15,043 bases of DNA from Fimbriimonadaceae bacterium (GCA_025451715.1 JANWJY010000173.1:1-15043), one strand, 5' to 3'; counted from the first letter of the stretch, positions 1-5,899 are shown. Notes: generated by a model not told the origin, from the letters alone. Made by a program: numbers and translations.

Positions 1-182
1 ACTGTGTTCTGGACGAAGTTTAGAGCGTCCTCGAACAGTTTGATGGTCTGAAGTAGATCGACGATGTAGATGCCGTTGCGAGCGCCGTAGATGTACTGCT
101 TCATCTTCGGGTTCCAGCGCCTAGTCTGGTGGCCGAAGTGTACGCCCGCCTCGAGCAGCTCTTTCATGCTTAGCTGAGGCAT
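1..182 (-). CDS. rpsB: 30S ribosomal protein S2 (N-terminal part, cut by window edge)
   Basis: Structural protein of the small ribosomal subunit, bound on the head-body side of the 30S and needed for late assembly and for recruiting S1. The first 60 codons are visible on the minus strand, starting at the ATG at 182-180. They read MPQLSMKELLEAGVHFGHQ, followed by TRRWNPKMKQYIYGARNGIY and IVDLLQTIKLFEDAL, which is the unmistakable S2 N-terminus (ELLEAGVHFGHQ, RWNPKM, RNGIYIVDLxQT). The frame stays open to base 1, so the gene continues off the left edge, where tsf is the usual neighbour (not visible). A modest Shine-Dalgarno AGGA (195-192) lies 9 bases before the ATG. A stronger GGAGGA (208-203) is 20 bases away, too far for this start. 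The leader is highly structured (see the regulatory entry), in keeping with the known autoregulation of rpsB in other bacteria. Confidence 0.97.
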   Translation of the reverse strand, partial: MPQLSMKELLEAGVHFGHQTRRWNPKMKQYIYGARNGIYIVDLLQTIKLFEDALNFVQNT

Positions 183-191
183 ATTCTTTTG

Positions 192-296
192 TCCTGGGTT
201 GTTCCTCCGGCCCAAGCCTGCTCGCCGCCAATCCCGATCTCTCGGGAACCCAGTGGCGGGCCGGGCCGTGTGAATTTGCGCCTTCCGGCACAGGCT
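192..296 (-). promoter_or_regulatory. Structured rpsB leader RNA with pseudoknot onto the Shine-Dalgarno region
   Basis: Read 5'-3' on the minus strand, the leader can form these helices. P1 is AGCCTG (296-291) with CAGGCT (220-215). P2 is a small GCC-GGAA-GGC hairpin (289-280) with a GNRA loop. P3 is CCGCCA (259-254) with TGGCGG (230-225), continued by CCCGA (246-242) with TCGGG (237-233), capped by a GAGA (GNRA) loop. The 7-base 5' side of the P3 internal loop, CTGGGTT (253-247), is perfectly complementary to AACCCAG (200-194). That segment overlaps the AGGA ribosome binding site (195-192). A further pairing, CGGCCC (268-263) with GGGCCG (213-208), crosses P1 and could be an alternative or second pseudoknot. 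Ribosomal-protein leaders that bind their product are well established; that this one binds S2 is inference. I do not recognise it as a named RNA family. Confidence 0.6.
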
Positions 297-299
297 CAA

Positions 300-305
300 A
301 TGATA
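300..305 (-). promoter_or_regulatory. Candidate -10 element for rpsB
   Basis: On the minus strand TATCAT (305-300) matches TATAAT at five of six positions. A start site about 7 bases downstream would fall at the beginning of the leader helix P1 (296), so the transcript would start with the structured leader. No convincing -35 hexamer is visible at 16-18 bases upstream, so this is tentative. Confidence 0.3.
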
Positions 306-363
306 CCCGCGAACCTCCCCCCGTTGGGCAGTTCGACGCGTGTGCCAAGATGCCAGTTGCGCC

Positions 364-975
364 ATGCCGATCGACCCCTCCAGGTTCGAACAGTTCTTCC
401 GCCGCAGTTCCAGCGGCGACTGGGTCTACGTCGGCTATGGGCCGGACATCTACGGCAAGATCATCAGCTCGTACGACCGCGAGTGGCTGTTGCAGAACCT
501 GCCGAAGCTCTCAGCGATGAAGCGGTGGACCGTTGGGCTCTTCAGCGCGCCCCTAGTTTGGTTGCTGGCCCTCTTTCTCAACACGCTCGTCATGTTCCCA
601 GTTAGCCGTATGACGCGCTGGCTCTTTAGGCACAGGGAAGAGTTTGCGATCCTCGCCGTCATGCTGCTCCTGGCGTTCATCGTCAGCACAGCGCTCCTTG
701 CGGCTCACCCGACCGCGCGAGAGTTCGGCCGACTGATCGCGAAGAAGCCAAAGGAGGATCCGATCGGGATCGAGAAGTTCTTCAAGAACCTCGGCGCAGT
801 TAATGGGCCGTGGATCACGACGTTTCTGATGGGCGGTTTCGGAGCGCTTGTCGTGCCGGGATGTTTCAACCCTGACGTGTGGTACCTGTTCGCGCCGCTG
901 AGCGTCGGATGGCTCTATATGGCCTGGCACTCGATGGCAGGCGCGTTCTGGAAGTCGGACCCTGAAGACTCCTAG
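364..975 (+). CDS. Four-helix integral membrane protein of unknown function
   Basis: A 203-residue protein I cannot assign to a family. From the ATG at 364 (MPIDPSRFEQFF) it has a soluble N-terminal segment of about 55 residues. Four hydrophobic stretches follow: VGLFSAPLVWLLALFLNTLV, FAILAVMLLLAFIVSTALLA, WITTFLMGGFGALVVPGC, and LFAPLSVGWLYMAWHSM. A charged loop (TAREFGRLIAKKPKEDPIG) lies between helices 2 and 3. A GTG at 340 would add eight residues (MCQDASCA). Neither start has a clear Shine-Dalgarno, so the choice is uncertain. The gene is divergent from rpsB and convergent with the DinB-like gene, their stop codons interlocking over CTAG at 972-975. Membrane location is seen; function is unknown. 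Confidence 0.75.
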   Translation: MPIDPSRFEQFFRRSSSGDWVYVGYGPDIYGKIISSYDREWLLQNLPKLSAMKRWTVGLFSAPLVWLLALFLNTLVMFPVSRMTRWLFRHREEFAILAVMLLLAFIVSTALLAAHPTAREFGRLIAKKPKEDPIGIEKFFKNLGAVNGPWITTFLMGGFGALVVPGCFNPDVWYLFAPLSVGWLYMAWHSMAGAFWKSDPEDS

Positions 976-1391
976 CTATAGATCGCGTACGCGTCCCACT
1001 GCGGGTCGAGCCCGAGCCGCAGCGTCGCCAGCTGTCCGACGTGGTATGCGTCGTGGAGCACGATGAACTGTGTCGCGGCCTTGACCGCCTTCTCGTCACC
1101 CGACTTGATCAGGTCGTCCCACGCTCTTTGCCTCGCCTCGCGCATTTCCGCCAAGAGCGCGGGCGGCGCCTCGTCTGCAGGCATGTAAGAGCCCCACTCG
1201 TGCTGTTGCCCCACCATGTCCTTTTGTGCCGCGACGTAGCACTCAGTCAAGTGCGCGACCACCTCCTTTGGGCTCATGCAGTCGTCGCGCAGCTTGGCGT
1301 CCCACTGGTCTTCTTTCAGTCCCTCGAGCACCTTGTCCACCTGGTGGCCCGCGGACTCGAGCTGGTACTTCAACACTTCTTTGAGGTCCAT
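972..1391 (-). CDS. DinB-like four-helix-bundle protein
   Basis: 139 residues of the DinB/YfiT-like superfamily, small four-helix bundles that bind a divalent metal through three histidines. Many members are thiol-dependent transferases or damage-induced proteins of unknown activity. The expected ligands are visible: His47 in VAHLTE and His113/His117 in VLHDAYHVGQL, the last being the typical HxxxH-xGQ end of the family. Length is normal (about 150). The ATG at 1391 has no Shine-Dalgarno but has TACATT (1405-1400) 8 bases before it, which looks like a -10 element for a leaderless or near-leaderless message. It is divergent from aat across an 11-bp inverted repeat and converges on the membrane-protein gene with a 4-base stop overlap. 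The substrate cannot be told from sequence. Confidence 0.85.
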   Translation of the reverse strand: MDLKEVLKYQLESAGHQVDKVLEGLKEDQWDAKLRDDCMSPKEVVAHLTECYVAAQKDMVGQQHEWGSYMPADEAPPALLAEMREARQRAWDDLIKSGDEKAVKAATQFIVLHDAYHVGQLATLRLGLDPQWDAYAIYS

Positions 1392-1399
1392 GGTCAGTT

Positions 1400-1405
1400 A
1401 ATGTA
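1400..1405 (-). promoter_or_regulatory. Candidate -10 element of the DinB-like gene
   Basis: TACATT on the minus strand, 8 bases before the ATG at 1391, fits the TANNNT -10 pattern linked to leaderless transcripts. Its TAC end is shared with one arm of the 11-bp inverted repeat, so a protein bound to the repeat would cover the promoter. No good -35 is visible. Confidence 0.4.
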
Positions 1406-1481
1406 TCCGTTCCGGACATTGGGAAAGTTTCGCGATTCTGGTTAAATGCACCGAGTGGCCCTTTGGGAAAGGAACGGATAC
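1403..1481. repeat. 11-bp inverted repeat in the divergent DinB-like/aat region (candidate operator)
   Basis: GTATCCGTTCC at 1403-1413 and its exact reverse complement GGAACGGATAC at 1471-1481. Read towards each gene, the same word GGAACGGATAC lies 11 bases before the DinB-like ATG and 14 bases before the aat ATG. A 9-bp direct repeat TTGGGAAAG is also present at 1419-1427 and 1463-1471. The symmetric placement suggests paired binding sites or duplicated promoter parts; no regulator is identified. Confidence 0.5.
1419..1447 (+). promoter_or_regulatory. Candidate aat promoter
   Basis: TTGGGA (1419-1424), then 17 bases, then TTAAAT (1442-1447). Each hexamer matches the sigma-70 consensus at four of six positions with ideal spacing. 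It would give a leader of roughly 40 bases, ending in the strong GGGAGGGAGGG ribosome binding site at 1482-1492. Plausible but weak. Confidence 0.3.
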
Positions 1482-1495
1482 GGGAGGGAGGGCGA

Positions 1496-2107
1496 ATGAC
1501 CGGCGCCGACCTCACTCCAGAAATGATCTGGGCTGGGTACACGCAGGGCTACTTTCCGATGACCGTCCACGGCAATGAGGTCGACTGGATCCAGCCGTAC
1601 GACCGCGCGCTTCTTCCTCTCGCCGGAGTCCACGTCTCGCACTCGCTCAGGAAGAAGATCAGGCAAGGAACGTTTGAGGTCCGTTTTGACACGGCGTTCG
1701 AGGAGGTCATCCGCTCGTGCATTCGGCCCAGCGACAATTGGCTCAGCGAGGACTTCGTGCGCGTCTACACCGAGGTCCACCGGCAGGGCTGGGCGCACTC
1801 CTGTGAGGCCTGGGTAGGAAGCGAGCTCGTTGGCGGGACTTACGGAGTCGCGATCGGCACCTGCTTTTGCGCCGAGTCGATGTTCTACAGGCGGAGGGAC
1901 GCCAGCAAGGTCGCGCTCTGGGCGATGGTCGAAAGGTGCCGCGATCTGGGCTTTACGCTCTTCGACGCCCAGATCCTCAACCCACACCTTGCCTCACTGG
2001 GAGCCTACGAGGTTTCCCACGGCGACTACATGGTCTTGCTCAAGCGGGCGCTCGCCCAGACTACGGACTGGTCGCTGCCGGGCCCACCGTCGGTAATGCG
2101 CAACTGA
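1496..2107 (+). CDS. aat: Leucyl/phenylalanyl-tRNA-protein transferase
   Basis: Cytosolic enzyme that transfers Leu, Phe (or Met) from aminoacyl-tRNA to proteins with N-terminal Arg or Lys, making them substrates for ClpS/ClpAP in the bacterial N-degron pathway. At 203 residues it is slightly shorter than E. coli Aat (234). Family signatures are clear: YTQGYFPM (15-22, usual form Y-x-x-G-x-FPW/M), HVSHSLRKK (46-54), VGGTYGVAIG (112-121), ESMFYRRRDASKVAL (127-141) and DAQILNPHLASLGA (157-170). The ATG at 1496 is chosen because the purine-rich GGGAGGGAGGG sits just upstream; a TTG at 1463 would add 11 residues outside the conserved region. No clpS or clpA lies in the window. The flanking inverted repeat suggests joint control with the divergent DinB-like gene. 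Confidence 0.95.
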   Translation: MTGADLTPEMIWAGYTQGYFPMTVHGNEVDWIQPYDRALLPLAGVHVSHSLRKKIRQGTFEVRFDTAFEEVIRSCIRPSDNWLSEDFVRVYTEVHRQGWAHSCEAWVGSELVGGTYGVAIGTCFCAESMFYRRRDASKVALWAMVERCRDLGFTLFDAQILNPHLASLGAYEVSHGDYMVLLKRALAQTTDWSLPGPPSVMRN

Positions 2108-2152
2108 ACCTATTTGAGCCTGGAACCCAAACCTAGCAATCTAACTCGGACG

Positions 2153-2184
2153 GGTGAAAACACCTGTCCCGAGAATTCTCGGTG
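2153..2184 (+). promoter_or_regulatory. Competing hairpins / 14-bp palindrome before the Cys4 gene
   Basis: In the 105 bases between aat and the next gene there is a perfect 14-bp palindrome CCGAGAATTCTCGG (2169-2182). The CACC at 2161-2164 can pair either with GGTG just upstream (2153-2156, loop AAAA) or with GGTG downstream (2181-2184). Such mutually exclusive stems are typical of attenuators, while the palindrome could equally be an operator. There is no U-run, so a simple terminator is unlikely. The rest of the gap shows nothing I can name. Confidence 0.35.
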
Positions 2185-2212
2185 TAGCCCATGGAAGGGC
2201 CTCGGTGCACGG

Positions 2213-2416
2213 ATGGCACGCAAGAACCTCAAGGTCGTACGTCTCGTCGAACCGGACCTCTGTCTGGAGTGTCGGTTCGCGCAAACCGCAGACGTCGAAA
2301 TGTCCGACGGAAGCATCCAGCGGATGGTGCACTGTCGTCGGCTCGATTGCGACAACTGGGACTACTCGTCCGCCGAGCCCGCGAACGACGTCCGCACCGA
2401 GGACGAAGCGGCTTAG
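2213..2416 (+). CDS. Small four-cysteine (zinc-ribbon-like) protein
   Basis: 67 residues from the ATG at 2213 (MARKNLKVVRLVEPDLC). Cysteines at 17, 20, 41 and 46 form a CxxC plus CxxxxC arrangement (DLCLECRFA and HCRRLDC), which would suit one zinc ion. The tail is acidic (NDVRTEDEAA). I do not recognise the family. A purine-rich GGAAGGG lies about 13 bases upstream, a little far for a Shine-Dalgarno. An in-frame TTG at 2114 would add 33 residues of low-complexity-like sequence and is not preferred. The gene follows aat in the same direction, 105 bases on. It ends tail-to-tail with trmFO, the two stop codons interlocking over TTAG at 2413-2416. Confidence 0.65.
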   Translation: MARKNLKVVRLVEPDLCLECRFAQTADVEMSDGSIQRMVHCRRLDCDNWDYSSAEPANDVRTEDEAA

Positions 2417-3801
2417 AGCACCGCTTTCCAACCTGCGAACGCCTCTCGGGCTGCTTCTAGCTTCTTCAGCCGTCTGTCGTCCTTCTTTCTGGGCGCGTCG
2501 AGCGGATCAGGGAACAGCCCCCAGTTGATGTTCATCGGCGCGAACTCGCGGGGCGTGTCGTCCTGCAGGTGCATGACGAGCGAGCCGTACGCGCACGCTC
2601 TTGGTGGTGGCACAGGGTCTTTGCCTTGTTCTCCCCTTGCGGCAGTGATTCCGACGTAGATCCCCATCGCCGCGCTTTCGACGTACCCCTCGACCCCGGT
2701 GAGCTGCCCCGCGACGAACAGCCCCGGCACCTCGCGGAACTCCAACCACGGCGTCAGGATCTTCGGCGCCTCGATGTACGTGTTGCGGTGAATCACGCCT
2801 AGCCGCACGAACTCTGCTTTTTCCAGGCCAGGAACCATTTGCAAAACTTCCTTCTGCACGCCCCACTTGAGCCGGTTCTGGCACGCGACGAGCGAGTAGA
2901 GCGTCTTCTCGCGGTTCTCCGGCCTGAGTTGCACGACGGCGTACGGCCATCGCCCGGTCTTCGGGTCGGTCAGCCCGACTGGCTTGAAGTTTCCGTATCT
3001 CAGTGAGTCGACTCCTTTGCTCGCGATCTCCTCGATCGGCGTGCATCCGGCAAAGTACTTCGCCTTCTCGAACTCGTGCAGCGGAACGCGGTCTGCTTTC
3101 ACGAGCGCCTCGACGAACTTTAGGTAGCTCTCTTTGTCAAACGGGCAGTTGAGATAGTCGTCGCCTTCGCCCTTCTCGTACCTGCTCTGCGCGAACACTG
3201 TGTCGAAGTTAACGGTGGAAGCTTCCACAGTCGGACTGACCGCGTCGTAGAAGTACAGGCTCCCCCTCCCCGCTTTTTCCGCGAGCCACTCGGCGAGCGG
3301 CTCGCTCGTCAGCGGCCCTGTCGCGATGATCAGAGAAACCCCTCTCCCCTCTGGGATCGGCCGCGTCGATCCGCGAAGCGATCGTCCCACGCCGAAGGGG
3401 GCAGGGGGTGAGGGGCTGAGACAACGCTCTGCCATCTCTGGCGTAAACTCCTCGCGCACCACCTCGATCAGCTGATGTTCCTCGATCGCCTTGGTGACCG
3501 CGCGCCCGTAGAGATCGCGGTCCACTGCGAGCGCAGAGCCACCTGGAACCGAATTCGCTTCGCCAGTCGGGATCACGAGCGATCCCAGCGCCTTCATCTC
3601 TGCCTTGAGCTGCCCTGCGGGCGTGTCTGCCTCTTGCGACTTAAAGCTGTTCGAGCACACGAGCTCGCTCAGCAGGTCGGTCTTGTGCGCCGGGGTCGTC
3701 TTGACGGGGCGCATCTCGTAGAGCCGTACGCGCACGCCGCGCTGCGCGCACGCCCACGCCGCTTCAACCCCCGCAAACCCCCCGCCGACGATTGTGATCA
3801 T
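2413..3801 (-). CDS. trmFO: tRNA (uracil-54-C5)-methyltransferase, folate/FAD-dependent, with repeat-derived insert
   Basis: Makes ribothymidine (m5U) at position 54 of tRNAs using 5,10-methylenetetrahydrofolate as carbon donor and FAD as reductant. 462 residues, against about 435-445 for typical TrmFO. The N-terminal dinucleotide-binding GGGFAGVEAAW (6-16) follows MITIV; YEMRPVKTTPAHKT (28-41), ELVCSNSFKS (46-55), IIATGPLTSEPL (158-169), VAGQLTGVEGYVESAA and MNINWGLFP near the C-terminus are all family hallmarks. The catalytic Cys region CSNSFK is intact (CSNS from residue 49). The excess length is a segment at about 128-155 rich in Pro, Gly and Arg, encoded by a C/G-rich repeat (3339-3420). 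It is inserted just before the IIATGPLTS strand and is not typical of the family. GGGAG lies 7 bases before the ATG, and the start overlaps the TPR gene stop by ATGA, so translation is probably coupled. Confidence 0.96.
   Translation of the reverse strand: MITIVGGGFAGVEAAWACAQRGVRVRLYEMRPVKTTPAHKTDLLSELVCSNSFKSQEADTPAGQLKAEMKALGSLVIPTGEANSVPGGSALAVDRDLYGRAVTKAIEEHQLIEVVREEFTPEMAERCLSPSPPAPFGVGRSLRGSTRPIPEGRGVSLIIATGPLTSEPLAEWLAEKAGRGSLYFYDAVSPTVEASTVNFDTVFAQSRYEKGEGDDYLNCPFDKESYLKFVEALVKADRVPLHEFEKAKYFAGCTPIEEIASKGVDSLRYGNFKPVGLTDPKTGRWPYAVVQLRPENREKTLYSLVACQNRLKWGVQKEVLQMVPGLEKAEFVRLGVIHRNTYIEAPKILTPWLEFREVPGLFVAGQLTGVEGYVESAAMGIYVGITAARGEQGKDPVPPPRACAYGSLVMHLQDDTPREFAPMNINWGLFPDPLDAPRKKDDRRLKKLEAAREAFAGWKAVL
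3339..3420 (-). repeat. Long copy of a C/G-rich interspersed repeat, read through in frame within trmFO
   Basis: On the plus strand the element starts CCCCTCTCCCCTCTGGG (3339-3355), has a 41-base core and ends GGGGGCAGGGGGTGAGGGG (3397-3415) plus CTGAG. The ends closely match the short copy at 12613-12655 (CCCCTCTCCCTTCTGGG and GGGGCTAGGGGTGAGGGG). The core carries GATCG/CGATC inverted words. The element encodes TrmFO residues of about 128-155. Two copies in 15 kb with partly shared sequence suggest a dispersed family; its copy number cannot be judged here. Confidence 0.7.
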
Positions 3802-4793
3802 CGAGCTCTCCCGCGGTAAAGCACTGACTTAATGTGGAGAGCGACGCGCTTAGCTAAGTTGGTCTCTACCGCAAAGTAGGCGTTGCCCTCATGCACTTTG
3901 CGCAGACCCTTTCTCCCGTCCACTGTCTCTTCGACGATCTCGTGTTTAGCCAATTCTAGAGTCAGCGCTCTGCGGTCGATGGCTCGGTAGAACTCGAGCG
4001 CCTCCCCTGGGCTGTCAGCGGCCGCCCAGAACGTTCCAAGGAACCCATCGACTCGCGGGCCGCCAGGGAGGAGGCTGTTCGGCGCGGCAGTCGCCTTGAA
4101 CTTGATGCAATAGAGTTTAGTCTCCGGAGTTGTGAACTCGTTTGCGCTTGCCATCACGAGCAGCGCAGCATGCTCGCATACGTTAAGTGCAAGTGAGGAC
4201 TTTGCAGCTTCGATTGCCTCGGACGATCGTTCTAGACCAGAAAACGCCTTAGCTTTCTCAGCAAGGTTTTCCGAGTTTGGTTCGAGCTTGCACGCACTCT
4301 CCGCACATGATAGCGCGTCTTCAAATTGTTGAAGTCCGCTGAGGAACGACGCCTTCGCTCGGAGCACGACATGTTCTGGCGTTTCGCCGCCAAACGCGCC
4401 CTCGATCTCGGTGAGGGCCTGTGCATACTCTTCCATCCTTCCGTACACAACGGCGATGTTGTATTGGGCCGTCTCGTGCTCGCCACCTGAGCTGCGAAAC
4501 TGATGGAATGCAGCTAGAGCGTCTTGATATCGACCCTCGTTCGAGTAATACTCGCCAAGATAGCTCCACAGGATCCACACTTTCGGGTAACGCTGGGTCG
4601 CCCGTTCCAAAAGTCGGATTGCTTCCGACTCCTTCCCGTCCTCGTAGAGGCAGCGTGCCTTGATCTCAAATCCACCAGAGTATGAAAGCTTGATCAGTTC
4701 ATCGCCAATCTTCGCAGCCAGCTCGAAGGCTCCGCGATCGAGAAGCTGGATGGCCTTGTCGTATTGCTGCTCGCTGCGGTTCACACTCCTCAT
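3798..4793 (-). CDS. TPR-repeat protein
   Basis: 331 residues from the ATG at 4793 (MRSVNRSEQQYDKAIQLL), with no signal peptide or membrane helix, so probably cytosolic. About five to six degenerate tetratricopeptide repeats cover residues 8-215, e.g. WSYLGEYYSNEGRYQDALAA, YNIAVVYGRMEEYAQALTEI and FEDALSCAESACKLEPNSEN. A C-terminal part of about 100 residues (from KLYCIKFKATAAP onward) is not TPR and is unrecognised. TPR arrays mediate protein contacts; the partner is unknown. It starts 10 bases after the channel gene and its TGA overlaps the trmFO ATG. The start could reach further upstream in frame, but that extension would lie inside the channel gene and is composed of shadow-like Arg/Ser/Pro sequence. 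Its base composition is visibly less GC-rich than its neighbours (about 53% in 4081-4140). Confidence 0.85.
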   Translation of the reverse strand: MRSVNRSEQQYDKAIQLLDRGAFELAAKIGDELIKLSYSGGFEIKARCLYEDGKESEAIRLLERATQRYPKVWILWSYLGEYYSNEGRYQDALAAFHQFRSSGGEHETAQYNIAVVYGRMEEYAQALTEIEGAFGGETPEHVVLRAKASFLSGLQQFEDALSCAESACKLEPNSENLAEKAKAFSGLERSSEAIEAAKSSLALNVCEHAALLVMASANEFTTPETKLYCIKFKATAAPNSLLPGGPRVDGFLGTFWAAADSPGEALEFYRAIDRRALTLELAKHEIVEETVDGRKGLRKVHEGNAYFAVETNLAKRVALHIKSVLYRGRAR

Positions 4794-4803
4794 CGAGACC
4801 CCG

Positions 4804-5895
4804 TCAGAAGTGCGCCTGTCCGTCCCAGGCGGCGAGCTGCCAGTTGTCCTCGGCTCCCTCGGGCGCGGTCCACGACGGCAGGACGATGTGCAGGTCGCGC
4901 GCGAGCCCAATCAGAAACGGCTCGTACATCCCGCGGTACTCGTCCAACCGCACGTCGAAGTCGTTCCTCACACCACCAAACGCGACTTCGATCCGCTGGG
5001 CGAGCCTGACGCACTCCTGAGGCGTCATTCTGCTCGGCCTGTGCTCTGCAGGCGGGTCGTCGAACACGTACGAGAGGTCGACCACTACGTGACGCGCCAT
5101 CGCGAACGTCGCCTTCGCCTGGAAAAGCAGGTCGCGCTCCCACTCCTCGACAGCGTCCGCCCCCGCCATCACCAGCGAGCAAAGGTCGAGAACCGCGGTC
5201 ATCGCGGCGAGCCAGGACTGCGACTCGTGCTGCGAACGGTAGTACGCGAGGATCGGATAGCTCAGATATCCTTCGAGCTGTTCGGCGGACCAGTGTTCGG
5301 CGTCCTTCAAGAACGCACTCATGGATCGCATCGCGCCCTCGCCACCAAAACGCCGCAGCGCCTCGCCCGCAGCGGGAACGGACCCGAACCGCGAGTCCAT
5401 CTTCATGATGAAGTGCTCGCGCTTTGAGAACGCCTGGTACAGGATCGGAACGTAGCTGATGACGAGCGCCAAGAAACCGAAACCAGTCCCGACCTCTGCG
5501 ATGCACACGAACCGGCCGATATCAGAGACCGCGACCATGTCGCCATATCCGAGCGTGAAGAACGTCTCGCCACTGAAGTAAATGTATCGCGCAAACGTCA
5601 CTCCGGTCCCAAGGTCGCCCAGCCCCATGTGCACGAGCGAGTAGCCGAACACGAGCGCGGTCGCCCATACGATGAAGAGAAAGATGATTGAGAACGCGCC
5701 GAACGACATCAGCGCGGCGCTCTTTGCTCCGCCGTCCGGCAGGCGGTCGATCAAGAAATGCCATGCGCGCCAGACCGAGCGGTAGTAGAGGGTGGAAAGT
5801 CTGAAGCGCCGCTCGACCAGCTTCGGGATCACGATCGTTTCGAACGTGTCCCAGAGCACCAAGAAGACCAGAATGACGCCAAGGATCGCAAGCAC
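4804..5895 (-). CDS. Potassium-channel-like protein (Ion_trans_2 type) with large cytoplasmic domain
   Basis: 363-residue membrane protein. A hydrophobic N-terminal helix (LAILGVILVFLVLW, 2-15) is followed by a basic amphipathic stretch. Then come a transmembrane helix (about 64-88, FGAFSIIFLFIVWATALVFG), a pore loop with the potassium selectivity filter TLGYGD (114-119), and a further helix (about 128-153, FVCIAEVGTGFGFLALVISY). The remaining 200 residues are soluble, mostly helical and Asp/Glu/Arg-rich. They show no recognisable RCK/TrkA-N nucleotide-binding motif, so gating is unknown. The start is a GTG at 5895, only 4 bases after the leuB stop and without a Shine-Dalgarno, so it probably depends on translational coupling. 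A role in potassium flux or membrane potential is inferred from the filter. Confidence 0.88.
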   Translation of the reverse strand: MLAILGVILVFLVLWDTFETIVIPKLVERRFRLSTLYYRSVWRAWHFLIDRLPDGGAKSAALMSFGAFSIIFLFIVWATALVFGYSLVHMGLGDLGTGVTFARYIYFSGETFFTLGYGDMVAVSDIGRFVCIAEVGTGFGFLALVISYVPILYQAFSKREHFIMKMDSRFGSVPAAGEALRRFGGEGAMRSMSAFLKDAEHWSAEQLEGYLSYPILAYYRSQHESQSWLAAMTAVLDLCSLVMAGADAVEEWERDLLFQAKATFAMARHVVVDLSYVFDDPPAEHRPSRMTPQECVRLAQRIEVAFGGVRNDFDVRLDEYRGMYEPFLIGLARDLHIVLPSWTAPEGAEDNWQLAAWDGQAHF

Positions 5896-5899
5896 TGGC

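Noticed and set aside
201..296. Cobalamin-riboswitch resemblance in the rpsB leader (GGCGCAAATTC and GCCACTG on the minus strand)
   Set aside because: The words recall the cobalamin core, but the downstream B12 box is poor (about 10 of 16 positions). The GCCACTG segment is used in a simple hairpin, and rpsB has no link to B12. A covariance-model search would settle it.
121..348. Minus-strand open frame across the rpsB start and leader
   Set aside because: It overlaps the genuine S2 frame and the structured leader, and its sequence is low-complexity Arg/Gly/Pro without family features.
553..930. Minus-strand open frame opposite the membrane-protein gene
   Set aside because: Highly charged Arg/Glu sequence without start signals; the plus-strand frame has coherent transmembrane helices.
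2114..2212. Longer start (TTG at 2114) for the Cys4 protein
   Set aside because: The added residues look non-coding and would run through the palindrome; no ribosome site precedes the TTG.
4794..4910. 39-residue N-terminal extension of the TPR protein
   Set aside because: It lies inside the channel gene and has shadow-like composition; the ATG at 4793 sits 10 bases after the channel stop.
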